A stretch of 64,000 nt of DNA from Pontederia crassipes. Its lineage: Eukaryota; Streptophyta; Magnoliopsida; Commelinales; Pontederiaceae. The translations under genes were made by a program, and so were the position numbers. Under the pieces are notes generated by a model, which was given only the letters and a program-made list of their open reading frames with translations, was not told the origin of the DNA and did no database searches. Of this stretch, positions 11,782 through 25,060 are shown one piece after another; positions within the stretch are counted from its first letter, which is position 1; every line of letters starts with the position of its first letter. Where the stretch lies: assembly GCA_030549335.1 (NCBI GenBank), contig CM060188.1, forward strand, positions 43,179,696 to 43,243,695. The letters are read 5' to 3'.

Positions 11782-14757
11782 ATATAATATCCATAAAAAA
11801 AGGATTCGTCCCCGAATCCTGTAAGGAATAGTGCTTACCGAATAAATGCGGAAACTCTTTTCGCATCTCGGATTCGAGTTCCCATGTTGCATCCTTTCCA
11901 TGATGGTACTTCCATGCGACTTTGACTAGTGGAACCTCCTTGTCGGATATTCCGCATAGATTAGGTCCTCTTTCAGATTCAACTCTTCGATTCTCGCAAC
12001 ACTGACGTCGTCGTGCTTGTACTTCCGGAGCATGGATACGTGGTAGACGTTGTGAACTCTTCCGTATGAAGGAGGTAAGACTAATCTGCAAGCTGCGATG
12101 CCGACCAACTCGAGGACCTCAAATGGACCAACAAATCGATGGCTGAGCTTCCCTCGTTTGCTAAATCGCATCACACCCTTCATCGGAGACACCTTTAGTA
12201 GCACCTGGCCTCAAAAATTTGCTCTCGATGCTACTTGTCTGCGTTGCTCTTCTGTCGTGATTGTGTAGCCTTCATTCTCTTCTGGATAATGTCCACCGTA
12301 TTCACATACTTTTGAGCTCGGACTGCTAGTTCCTCGCTCATCGCTATCCTCTCGCCGACCTCACCCCAATACATGGGCGAGCGGCGAGGTCTTTCGTACA
12401 TCGTCTCGAAAGAAACCATACATATGTAAGTTTTTTGTACGAGAACTCTATCAACGGTAAATGTTTGTCCCAACTATCGTATCAGTCCAAGGCACATACT
12501 CAAAGCATATCCTGCAATGTCTAAATCGTCCTCTCTGATTGTTCATCAATCTACGAGTGGAAGGTCGTGCTGTAGCTCAATCTAGTGCCGAAAGCCTTTT
12601 ATAGACTCTTCCAAAATCTCGATGTGAACCGGGAATCACGGTCCGACACGATTGAGACTAGAATGCCATGAAGTCGGATAACCTCTCATACATACACTTC
12701 TAATAGACTTTCCACTGATTGTTTCCACTTGATGGGAATGAAGTACGTCATCTTTGTCAACCTATCGACCATGACTCAAATAGCGTTATGACCCTTTTGT
12801 GTTCTTGGAAGACCTGAGACGAAGTCCATCGTGATGTTCTCCCACTTCCATTCCGATACTCCTAGCGGCTTCATGAGCTTGTACGGTCGTTGGTGCGCGG
12901 CCGTCACCTGTTGGCATATCAAGCATTTGGAAGCATAGTCGGCTATTTCTCTTTTCATATCGTGCCACCAAAAATTGCGTTTGATGTCCCTGTACATTTT
13001 TGTGCTGCCTGGATGAATCACTAACTCTAACTTGTGGCCTTCGTCGAGCACCTCTCGTCGAACTATAGCATCATTCGAAATCCAGAGGTAGTTCCAGTAT
13101 TTGATTCCTCCATTGTTGCCGACTTTAAAGTCTTCTGGTTCGTCTTGGCATCTCTTGAACATCTTCGTATATTCTGTGTCGGTCATTTGTGCAGTGACAA
13201 TCCTACTAATGTGGCTTGGTTGCAACTGTGCATCATCAGAATCGCTTTGTGTCCTACAACCCGCGGATTCCAATGTTTGAGTTCCTCGATCATCTCATAC
13301 CTCCGTAGTTGGAGGAATGCTAGTGAAACCTCCCATTTCTGACTAAGAGCGTCGGCTACTGAGTTTGCCTTGACAGAATGATAGTTGATCGCGAACTCAT
13401 AGTCCTTGAGGAACTCCATCCATCGTCTTTGTCGTATATTGATGTTCTTCTGGGTGAAGACGTGTTTCAGGCTCTTGTGATCGATAAAAACTTAAAACTT
13501 TTCGCCGTATAGGTAGTGCCTTCATATTTTTAATGAGAACACATCGCTGTCAACTCCAGATCATGTGTCAGATAGTTCACCTCGTGTTTCTTCAGCTGTC
13601 TCAACGCGTAGGCGACTACCTTTCCATGCTACATCAAGACACATCATAGGCCAGTACCACAAGCATCGGTGTAAATGGTGTACCCTCCGCTCCTCGATGG
13701 CAGGGTGAGAATCGGAGCGGAGGTTAGCCTATTCTTCAGCTCCTGAAAGCAGCTCCCGCACTTGTCTGTTCAGATGAACTTCTCGTTCTTCTTTGTTTGA
13801 TGGGTGAGCGGGGCCGTTATTTTTGAGAAATCCCGGATATAGCATCGGTAGTAGCCCACTAAACCGAGAAAATTATGAATCTCCGTCTCATTTTTTGGTC
13901 TGACTCAGTTGGCCACTCCTTTGACCTTTGTTGGGTCCACTGCTATACCGCGTTTGGATACGATGTGCCCCAAGAACATCATTTGTTCCATTCAAAACTC
14001 ACACTTGAAGAACTTTGCGAAGAGTCAATGTTGACGCAAAATTTTCAAGATGATCCGTAGGTGCTTCCGGTGATGCTCCGGGCTAGAGGAGTAGATCAAA
14101 ATATCCTCGACAAAGACGATCACAAACTGATCTAGGTGCTGGTTGAATACCCGATTCATTAGATCCATGAACGTTGTATGAGCATTCGTCAGTCCGAAGG
14201 GCATGATCGTGAACTCGTAGTGTCATACCACGATCAGAAAGCTTGGGCACATCTTCTTCTGCGACTCTCAGTTGGTGATAGCCGCTTCTCAAGTCGATCT
14301 TTGAAAAATTGAAAGCCTTAGACAACTGATCGAACAAGTCATCGATCCTGGGCAACGAATACTTATTCTTTATCATCACTTTATTCAACATCCCAAAGTC
14401 GATGCAAAGTTGTAGTGATCCATCCGTCTTCTTTACAAACAAAACTAGAGCACCCCAAGGGGAGACGCTAGGTCGGATGAACCCCTTGTCGAGTAATTTA
14501 TAAATTTGCTTCTTCAGCTCTAGATTTTCATTGGGGATATTCGATAGGGAGCTTTGGAGATCGGTGTCGTCTCTAGTGCCACGTCAATTCTAAAGTCGAT
14601 CTTCCTTTGCGATGGCAATTCGAAGATGTCCTCTTGAAAGACATCTGAAAAATCTTAAACCACGTCGACTTGTTGTAGAGCTGGTGTCGGTGCATCGGCT
14701 ATGGTTACGCTGGCCAGGTATCCTCTACAACCCTTCTATAGTAGCTTATGCGCCTTC
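11782..14757 (-). pseudogene. Chromovirus pol relic (RT to chromodomain)
   Basis: Broken minus-strand pieces in polyprotein order match the intact pol at 35062-39093. A segment matching [15 protein letters not shown] sits at the 5' edge (14757). Then come RT ([39 protein letters not shown]; 14442-14083), RNase H (about 13700-13400, [18 protein letters not shown]), integrase zinc finger and core (13273-12776, [29 protein letters not shown]), the post-integrase region (KRGKLSHRFVGPFEVLELVG, 12204-11926) and a chromodomain-like end ([30 protein letters not shown]). Several frameshifts and stops separate them. Gag and protease are absent: homology stops sharply at 14757, where AT-rich repeat begins. 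It is diverged from the intact copy, so an older related lineage rather than a recent duplicate. Confidence 0.92.
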
Positions 14758-15484
14758 TGTATTTAATATTATGCCACAAAAAATTTTGAATATAAGATAC
14801 TTATTTAATGAGATAGAAATTATTTATACCATTTTATTTATTGACAATTGTTATCAACGAAAGAAAATAAAAATGAAAAAGCATCTATTAAAAATTTCAT
14901 AGATAACTCATTAGGAAATACTCGCTTGAGATTAACTTATAGAAAATTTTGACTAAAGTTGTAAAAAACACAAGTGAAAATAATAATTATGTGTGAGAGC
15001 AATGTCAAAAATATGGTTTCAAATATGATGTAGAAAAAATATCGATAACTATTATTCCATAGAAAAATAAAGATAAAGATGTATAAATTAAGTAAAAAAG
15101 AATACTAACACATATGGCAATGTTTCTTTCTATTATCTTTTTGGCCATGTCTTTTCTTTGTTAGAGCTAATAATAATTATTAAGACTTTTATATATCAAG
15201 TAGATAATGATAGATATTTTCATTTATAATAGTTGAACAATTTGTTACAAAAAATCTTTCATTTATAGTAGTTAAATAATTTATTATGAGTTCATTAGAA
15301 TATATTAATTAATTAATTTTAGTAAAAATAACAAAATGTTTAAGTTTATTTGAATACTTTATTATTAACTTATTACATATTAATTTATAACGAACTATGT
15401 AATAATAAAAACAATATCATGAAACCTAGTTATTTGATATTCTAAAATGATTGATAGATTAAATCTTCTATTTCCTTAATAGAA
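14758..15484. repeat. AT-rich repeat family, left part (split by Helitron)
   Basis: Shares blocks such as TCTTTCATTTATAGTAGTT and CATTAGAATAT-TTAAT with 19208-20530. The two parts join sensibly if the Helitron at 15485-19207 is removed, giving a junction like the uninterrupted copy near 20310-20370. No coding potential. Confidence 0.65.
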
Positions 15485-18400
15485 CTAGTGTGACGCCCGC
15501 ACGATGCGCGGATGATGCAAAGTTAGATTAATCGAATATTTATAAATAAATAAATATTAATTTGATAGATAATAGTACTTAAATAATGCTGTTATTATAT
15601 ACCATGAGGGAAGTACCTTCTCGTAATATTCTTTTAATGCATGCCATCTTGTTTTTAAAGGGGGTAAATTTTAAGAAATATATATATATATATATATATA
15701 TATAGATATAAGATAAAATGACCCTTGTAGAATCTTCTAATACATAGTAACTAACATTAATGTTATAGCAAAATATTATCTTCAAATATAATATTAAGTT
15801 TCTATTAATATGTATCTTATCAATCTTGTTATTGTGATTTAATCTAATTAATTTAATTGCATCATGTTGAGTGTTGACCAAGGAAAGTTTAATAAAAGGA
15901 AGAATATACCGTAACTAAATGCATAATAACCATTATTATAACTGAGTTAATTTAATATGCATATTAGTTATTTTTTCATCCACCAATTATAACCAACAAA
16001 TAGTTTGTTTAAAAAAAAGAAACTAATTACAGAAAGAATATGATAATATACATACCAATGTAATATATTTAAAAAAAAAGAGAATTTGTTGGAGGAAGAA
16101 AATGTAGAGGCATGCACAAATCCATGCATATTCATGTCTTCAATTATAAATGTATTTTCGTTTACCTATAATTTAGTTTTTTGGAATATATTCCGCATCA
16201 AGATAAATGCAATATTTATTAGAGATTTGGGGGCAGAAATATCATAGATATATTAATATATTACATTGGTATGGAAAAAGGAAAATGAGGATAACTAATG
16301 TACATAATTATTTTATGATAAGGGATAAACTTTTTTTACATGACAAAGATAACGAAGCATCTACGTTAGTAATTTTTTAGAATTTTTAATTGCAAATATT
16401 TCACTATATTTAAAGAGGATTACATAAACATTTATTATTTTTGAATGTAATAAAACATAAGAATTTAGTATACGAACAATACGATGGATAGTATAAATTA
16501 AAAATACATGAGTGTGTGAATAAAATATATTTAATTGTAGCTTTTTATCTTTTTCATTTTAAAAAATAATTTAGTTTTAAACTTTATAAATAATTAAACC
16601 TTCCTTATATGTATGATTAATGCCCATATTTAACTTTCAGCTATTTTTTTATGGATCATCTCAAATGTCTATCTTTAAATACTTATCATCATTTAGTTAG
16701 TAATGATATGTTGTTTAATGATGAATTTTGGTGACTTTAAAATTTGAAGGGAAATGTCAAATTATTTTTTCTACCCATTATAACCTAATATTAATTTTGG
16801 GTCAAATGTTTTTTTACAATTGTCGCCTATTTTTCTAAATACATCTAAGAGGGTAATTTATTAACATGATAGTCTAATAAAATAATTTCTCAATTACTAA
16901 TTTTATAACAATGATATTAATTTGCAATATGTACTTATATATGGAGATAGAGAGACAAAGATTCAGAGAGTGTGTCTGTGTGAGAGAGAAAGGGGGTGTG
17001 GGTGGTACCAAAGAAAAAATTCTCACCTAGAGAAAAAATGTAGAGTCAAGATAGTTTGTCATATGTATATATAAATCAACATTATATATTAAATATGATA
17101 AGATTAAATTAGTTGCTAAATAAGATACCACCATTGAGTAATTTTTTAAGTTGCTAACCGTTCAATAAAGAATAATGATATATTAATATTTTAATTTGTT
17201 ATATTGTGTTTAATTAATTTTATTCTAATTATAAATTAAAATATTACATTCAAAATTATTATGGAGTTAATTAACTTCGTAATATGGTGACATCTCCATG
17301 TGTCAAATTATATATTATATGGCTTAAGGTGATTTCCAAATTTTTTAAATGACATCATTTGAATAATAGGATTGCTAATTTATTGAACAAAATGATATAT
17401 TTTGTTTGTTAAGTTATAATAAATATTGACATTTATTTAATAGTTTTCATAAAGAGTAAAACACTAATAAGTAAATTTATTGATAATTAAATACTTTGTC
17501 TAATGATTATGAATAAATACTAAGCATTATTCCAAAAATATTTATATAGCATATATATTATATATATTGTGACTATTATTATATTTTGGCTATTTTAATA
17601 ATGGTCAGTTACTTGGATGGTCACTACGTCTAATTGCTATACATATATCAATTAATATTATACCATATGCTTTGCAACATATTTATTAGAAAAAGTTAAG
17701 GACACATGGCAACCTATTATTTTGTCAAATGGTATCTCCTCTTTGCAAACTTAATGATTTTAATATAGTAATAAGTATAATAGATAGATATTAGCACATA
17801 TTGAAATAATTTTTTTGCATAATCAGATTTTTGAAAGTTGGCAGGAAAAATAAAAACCAGATCAAGAAATAAGATAAGGAGATTAAGTGGGACTCTGTCA
17901 ATGCATCAAGAATTAACAAAAAATGTACGTATGCATATCAATCAATTTAAAACAAAAGGAAATCGAAATGATAGACATTGTAAATATATCTATATAGTTG
18001 TTCCTATCACTCTGAATGTGCCTATAACATTATTTCAATAACACCAAATATAAAAGTTATAACAACAATAGAGAGAGATAGAAAGCCATGGAGGGGAAGG
18101 AGGGAGAGAGATGGCAGAGGGAGGGAGAGGATCATCAAGGAAATTGTGTGTGAGAGAGAGTGGGGATGGTGAGTGTATCATCAAGGAAGATATTTATAAG
18201 GTCATATATTTTATAATAATAAATGGTTATTAGATAAAATAACTACTATCAGATAATTTTTTAGTAACTAACTAATATTTATAAGGTCATATATATACCT
18301 AAAAGTATAAGATTATTAAATAAAATAACTACCATCAGATTAGTTATTTAAATAAATAATATAATTTCCATCGGTCATGTGATATTAATTTCAAATTACA

Positions 18401-19207
18401 TCTTAATCATACAATATGATAAATGTTAACCGTCTTGTAACCACCCGATACTCATTAGTTATTTAAGATATAGTTTATTTTTGGGCGAAAAAATAAATTT
18501 GATATTACCATCAAATAATCACTTTTTGCTTGGGTGAAGAATTAATACTTTTATTTTTTGCTTGAAGAAGAGAAAAAAGTGGGAGATATTGATTGAAGTT
18601 GATTTTTTGTGGTATTTATATGAAGGGAGACACTATTTAAAAAACGGAAGCAGTTGCCGAATGAAATAACCACCATCCAATAATCTTCACAATTAATAAC
18701 CATATCCAAAAAAGTATGATGTATTAATATTTTATTTAGTTATATCAAATTAATTTATTGTAATTAAATAATTAATGTAATTTGTAACTACTTCCGTAAC
18801 TAATCATTAGAATTTAGTTAAAAATTAATATTAAGATTTTAATTAATTAAAACATTATACGGATGAAATTAGTATATTAATTTTGTAATGGCCATTGTAC
18901 TGCATATCAATATTAATATTTAATTAATTATTATTTTAAAGAATTTGACAATCTATCTTATATTAATATTTTAATTAGTTAGATCATGTTAAATAATTTA
19001 TACATATTAATTAATTAGTTACTTGTACGGTTACCACATTTAATTATTATCTTTATCAATTAATATGATAATATATGCTTTAAAAATTTAAGGACACATG
19101 GTAACACATTATAATTAATTATAATTCTTAAGGACACTTGTCACTTTTTACTTTTGCCAAATGTCAAGCTCTCCTTCCAAACTTCCTTGCTTTTAATATA
19201 GTATAGA
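15485..19207 (-). mobile_element. Non-autonomous Helitron, minus strand
   Basis: On the minus strand the 5' end is A|TCTATACTATATTAAAAGC (TC at 19207-19206), the classic plant Helitron start. The 3' end is CTAG (15488-15485) followed by T, preceded by a stem with one G-T pair at 15497-15511 (CCGCGC-ATC-GTGCGG). Insertion between A and T is therefore supported at both ends. The 3.7-kb interior has no Rep/helicase. A second Helitron-like 5' end lies inside near 17757-17785, and diverged AT-rich repeats with AAATAACCACCATC-type motifs recur near 17120, 18230, 18330 and 18665. Confidence 0.85.
15680..15704. repeat. TA microsatellite
   Basis: A run of TA dinucleotides inside the second Helitron. 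The hydrophobic open frame across it is not a gene. Confidence 0.9.
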
Positions 19208-19970
19208 TAATGAAAAAATAATTATATACAACTAAAAATTGTTATCATAAATAATATATATCATTATAAATATTATTAGAATTTAAATATATCATTTATT
19301 TCATATATTATTGATTATCGTATTGTTAGTTATTGAAAAATCTTTCATTTATAGTAGTTGAAAATTTTGTTATTAGTTTATTATATAATAAAAGACTACG
19401 AATCCTAATTATTTGGTATTATAAAATTGGAGTGAATAACAACTTGATAACAATAAAAAATAACTATACACAACTAAAAATTCTTACCATAAATAATATA
19501 TGATTGTAAATAATATTAGCACAAAATATATCATTTATTCATATATTATTGAGTATCATATTATAGTCTCTAAAAAAAATCTTTCATTTAGAACAATTGA
19601 AAATTTTGTAATTAGTTCATTAGAATATCTTAATCAATTAACAAACTATTATTAATCATAACATAATGAGTAAGTTTGGTTGAATATATTTTTATTACTT
19701 GATTACATATTTTATATTGGTTTATAATGACATATCCAATAACAAAATGATTACGAATTTAAATTGTTTAATATTTTAAAATGATTCATATAGTTAAGTC
19801 TTTTATCACATTAATTTAATGACAACTTGACAACAATAAAAGATAATTGTATACCATTAAAAATTGTACAAAATTATATCACCTACTTCATATATTATTG
19901 GTTACATAAATTTTTTTTATTTATAGCAATTGAATAATTTGTTTAATTTATATATATATAATAAAGATAT

Positions 19971-20016
<46 letters not shown>

Positions 20017-20530
20017 GCAATGATAATAATAATAAATTAACAAAATGCTAACAATAATAAAACAAAATGATTAAATTTGGTTGATTATTTTATTGTTAGC
20101 TCATTAATTCTATATTGATTTCTAATGAATTATGACATATAGACATACATATAATAATAAATTAATAAACTGTTAGTAATAATAAAATAATTAAATTTGG
20201 TTGATTATTTCATCATTAGCTTCTTAGGTATCATGTATTGATTATAATGATCAACAATAATAAAATAATTTCGAATTATAGTTGTGTTGATATTGTAAAA
20301 TGATTGATATATGTAATTCTTCTACCATAGAATAACAACATGATAACAACAAAAAATAGCTATATACAACTAAAATTTATTAGTATACATAATATATAAG
20401 TATAAATATTAGTACAAAAGGTATATAATTTATTTCATATATTATTTGTTACAAAAAATATTTCATTTATATTAGTTGAATAATTTGTTTAACCTCTTAC
20501 TTATATATAGATATGTATACATAGATAAAT
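19208..20530. repeat. AT-rich repeat family, right part, diverged tandem units
   Basis: The block with CAACTAAAAATT followed by ATAAATAATATAT recurs near 19229, 19469, 19850 and 20367. The block CTTTCATTTATAGTAGTTGA recurs near 19345, 19581, 19911 and 20457. Spacings of roughly 240, 380 and 520 bases indicate diverged tandem copies with internal indels. An AAT microsatellite lies at 19970-20016. Nothing is coding. Confidence 0.7.
19970..20016. repeat. AAT/ATA microsatellite
   Basis: About 15 units of ATA/AAT within the AT-rich tandem repeat region. Confidence 0.95.
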
Positions 20531-23500
20531 AAGTTGTAAATAGATACATATTATCATAAATATTATATTTAAAAATTTTATTATACTTATATTAATCATC
20601 AATAGATATTATAATTAGAGTATGAAATATATGTCTTTAACTCGAGGTACATATCATAACATAATATTTTTAGTATTTCCTTATATATATAAATTATAAT
20701 ATTTGATATTTTTTTATACAAAGAAAAATTACATATAAGTATTTTTTTTGTCACACGCAAACTAATACTTGTTGGTCTGCACATAAAAAATGAAAGCCTC
20801 TTATAATATTTAATATCTTTTATTAGATAAAGATGAGTACTTTTCCTTACCACATTTAATATTTTTATTAGAAAAAAATTATATATAAATATTTTTTTAT
20901 TACGCACAAACCTATATTTGTAGGTTCGCACACACTCTTCGTCTTAAAAAAGAGCATGGAGTATTCAAATGAAAACTAAAAGCTTCTCTATTTGTAATTG
21001 CAAATATGAAATTTAAAAGTAGAAATAAATAAAATTATATATACTTGATAACTAACTTTGAGAAAGTGAAAGCCCCTATGAAATTTTAAAACATGAATAA
21101 ATAAAATTTTATATGTTTAATAACTAATTTAAAAATGAAAATAAAAACTAAAAATATTTTTATTTATAGTTACAGACATAGAATTTAAAAACATAAATAA
21201 AAAGAATTATATAAATTTAATAACTAACTTTTGAGTATAATTATATAATTAAACATTAATATAATTAATATTATCATTTTATACATTCACATTAAAATTA
21301 TATATTTATATATACAGTAAATAAATTTAAGTACTTTGTAATCATAAAAAATGACTAACTTCTAACCATTGGATTTCAGCCATTAGATCGATGATGAACG
21401 ACCCAAATTTGAACGCGGCGAATCGACCAATAATTGAGAGCGAATGTAAGCATTTTTTTTATGGTAACATAGTATTTAAATACACACTCTGTAGACATAT
21501 ACAAGAGATATTAATGGAGGTTTTATTTGTTGCAACATAAATTTTAAGTATTAATGAATTATATTTTTTTATGATACAAATTTTGAATATTGAAAAATAT
21601 TAATTTGATGTAGCAAAAAAAGTTTAATTTATAATATATATTTTTTACTTAATATTTTATTATATTTGAATCGAGGAGTGAATAAAAATGTTGTTTATAA
21701 TTCTCTTATTTAAAAAATAAAAAAAATAAGCTGAATAACTATACAAAAATAAAAAGTTAGGTCCAATACATATCAAACAAGAGAAGATTTATGAGCAAAA
21801 AGTATTCTACAAGGACAAAGGATTTTGTGCATTCAAGAAGTCTCTTCCTGCTTTAATATGCAAATCAATATTTTCTTTTTGTCTTATTTTCTTGTGTGAG
21901 GCTCATCTCATAAAAGAGAGAGACATTGGAATATCTGGTATTAGGCGATTAGCTCTTTGTACATATACCTTACATCCATAATTAAAGAAAGTGAGATAAA
22001 ATTGCTTATCTCTTTTTTTCGGTTGTCCGAAAAGTGACGCCGTCAACCCAGCTGGCGCTAAGAGTTATGTGCACCGGTCACGGATTAGAATCTCAGCTCA
22101 TCACCAAGCTCGACTATTCTGGTGTCGCTCCGAGCAATATGATTGACTATGGCAAGTGAGGCTCTCAGCAGACATGTTTTGCATCCACGAAGGTTAGAAC
22201 TCGAGACATTTGCTTAAACTGTGAGGAGCTACTACCCATTCTACCCTAACTCATGTTGGTAAATTGCCTACCTCTTTAGTAGAGAAAGATGGGTGAAGTT
22301 TCATATGAGGAGAGATTGTATTATCAACTAAAAGAAATTGGTGTTCCTTCTTTATCCTATTCGAAATGAAAGAGAGATATTAGTGAAAGAAGTCAAAACT
22401 AAAAGGTCAACACATGGTTGGACGTCATCAATAAATCTCATTACCTTTTATAATTGCACTCGTTCTTACCCATTCTCATTGTTATTGCATTATCTTTTGA
22501 ATTTGAATCATTTTTTTACTTTTATATTTTAATTTGATAATTTGATTTTATTGATTTTAAACATCAAATTACCATTTCTCTCTCCTCCCACATCATCTTT
22601 GTGCTTTGGAATCCAATAGTTAGTATTAGAACAAAAATTCTATTTTTTTAAAATATTTTACCATCCTAAAGTATGACACCCATTTTGTAAAAATGACAAA
22701 TTTATTTTTACCCATCTTGTTTAAGTAACTCAATTTCTTAAGTGCATCAAATTTATATCAATTTTCTATTAATTTTATGGGTAAAATGGAGGTGTGAAAC
22801 ACCCTTTGCTTCACACCATGTGACGCACCCTTTGCATCACACCATGTGAAGCGGATCCATAGTCGTGCAAATTATATTTCATGGCTCAGATAATATCTAA
22901 CCGGATACCATTAGGATTTGATATAATGACTGAGATTCATCTCACGAGAGGATTGTTCGTCTCCCTCCCCCCTCTTTCTCTCTCTATTCGGACTGCACCT
23001 CGCCGGACTTCTGCTCCTCTCTCAACGTCGATCATCGGATTGGAGCATCACCTCGCCGGACTCACGCGTGCCTTGCCTCACGGAGATTGAGTTGCGGTGC
23101 AAGTTGTCATCGTCGTCGCCTCGCGATCAAGTTGCAGTGCTAGCGATCTATCACCCTCATCTTCGCCTCGCTGTCGCATCATGGTTCAACCTTTATGGTT
23201 TTTTTTTATATTCTTATGTTATTAATACTTCTAAATATTATACATTTTATGTCATATAGCAAACTATATAGTAAGCAATAATGTGAAGAGTGGTTCATTG
23301 GATAAAAGTATAAGAGGGAAAGAATGACTTCACATTCATTATATTTGATGATTTTTTTATTGTATCTTATAACAAATGATGGGGGTAGTCTCTACCTCTT
23401 CTTATAGCTTTGGTAATAATAAATATATTAACATTGATATTCAATATTATTTTTTATTTTAAAATATATTTGTTTTAAAAATAAGAATGAAACAATGAAT

Positions 23501-23689
23501 AATTTTCATGCTATTAAAATGATATTGAAAAAAAAAAGAATGAATGAATGCATTTTCAACAATGAAAATTTGATAAAGGAAATTGATACCCTCTATTCAA
23601 CTATTACATCTTATGGTGTTTTGAAATGTGAAAATAATTGTTTTGAGCTGAATATCTCACACTTAAATTTGATTATTTGAAACATAAGG
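20531..23689. other. AT-rich intergenic sequence with short tandem units
   Basis: No supported gene. A unit with TTACATATAAGTATTTTTTT and CACACGCAAACTAATA appears at about 20715-20790 and again, diverged, at about 20875-20935. A second unit (AAATTTAAAA-ATAAATAAAA-TTATAT-TTAATAACTAA) repeats three times between about 20966 and 21240. A complex 200-bp patch at 22020-22260 may be an old SINE or other repeat but I cannot place it. Short open frames at 22881-23259 resemble no family I know. Confidence 0.5.
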
Positions 23690-24654
23690 TGTAACGCCCC
23701 CAAATCGCACCCCGTCACGTGACAGAAATACGCTTCGAGAATGTTACGAGTCATTCTTACGTGTACATCATAGACTTTGACTGGTCAACTCAATAATGAT
23801 AAAAATGAAATAACTAAATCATCATTAAGAATAAAAGGGAGTATCATCATCATATGCGAAAGACTGATAAATGACTTCATAGGAGTCCAAAGAAAAGCTA
23901 ATACATCAAGTAATAAAAAGAAAAGAAAAAACTATCCATCATCTAAAGGACTCGATAATCATGTGTAGCCACCTACGAGCTCGATCTGTCACCGTTGGCT
24001 ACCTTCATCATTTTGACCTTGACCTGCATTTAACAGCATACAGGGGAGAATCTTCCTATGAGTTTTATAATTCAATATAGAAGCAAGATAAATATCATCA
24101 TAAGATCATGATACTAGATAAGAATCATAAAAAGAACATCATCATATAAGAGAAAAGTGAATCATGATCATAACATGAAAATGAAAGCATGTAAAACAAC
24201 ATATGAAAAAGAGATCATAAAGAGTCATCATAAGAATGGCAGAAACCGAGCATCATAAGAAAGGTTCATTATTCATATGTATTCATCTTCTTCATCATCT
24301 TATATTTTTCATCTTTGACTTATTTGGGGTATATTTCAATCGACGGGGAGGTCTGCCTCAATCCGTCCATCATCATCATCATAATTGACAGAGCCAACCC
24401 ATAATTGACTGAAGTCAGCCCATAACCTGGTCGTCACTAGTCCATCATAAAAGAGCTCTCCATTTAACGATTTACGTCTTTTATCTTACATCTTTTAATT
24501 AATCAAATCGAATCTTGAAAAGAACTTTAAATTAGGATAAAAGACAAGATCATGGAGAGTAAATCAGGAATAAAATTGACATAATCATCATCATACTTAG
24601 ATTAGAATTAATCACATGGAACAGGATTAAAAGATTATGCATATCTGCCTAATC

Positions 24655-25000
24655 TGGTCGGAACCCGGGTCGAGTAGGAAGAAATCTGGGTCGGGTTCAT
24701 ACATAATCATCCTCGGTAAAAATCAGGAAAAATCCTCAGGCTGGATTCAAGTTACACCCGGACCGGGTCAGGTCATCATCGAGTCGGGGCGACTATCGCG
24801 CCCGACTATTCTTGGTACGCAGAACTCGATCCGGGTCATCTTCAACTCGAACCGGGTTCGTCTAGTTGCAGAGCCCGACGAGCATGGCAATGGCGGATCC
24901 GAGCCGAGTTCCTACGAACTCGGTCCAGCGAAGAGCCTGCTCGGGCCGGGTTCTTCTTACGTAGAAACTACGCGTAAACTGCGCAGATGCGCAGTTCGCA
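24655..25000. repeat. Palindrome cluster, CCCGGACCGGG type, in LTR
   Basis: Several dyads in about 350 bases: AACCCGGGTCG, CACCCGGACCGGGT, GGGCGACTATCGCGCCC, GAGTTCCTACGAACTC and AACTGCGCAGATGCGCAGTT. They sit about 965-1310 bases from the LTR end, the same interval as the palindrome arrays of the other LTRs in this window. Confidence 0.6.
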
Positions 25001-25060
25001 TTTTGTTCCTCTTTTCCGGCGATGGCCGGCACAAATCAACATCATAGAACATCATGCAAT

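Noticed and set aside
11395..11901. Overlapping 120-130-codon frames near 11.4-11.9 kb
   Set aside because: They lie in the LTR relic and the end of the decayed pol, and are rich in Glu/Ser simple sequence.
22020..22260. A tRNA gene or SINE
   Set aside because: Some B-box-like words, but no cloverleaf, A-box spacing or duplication could be found.
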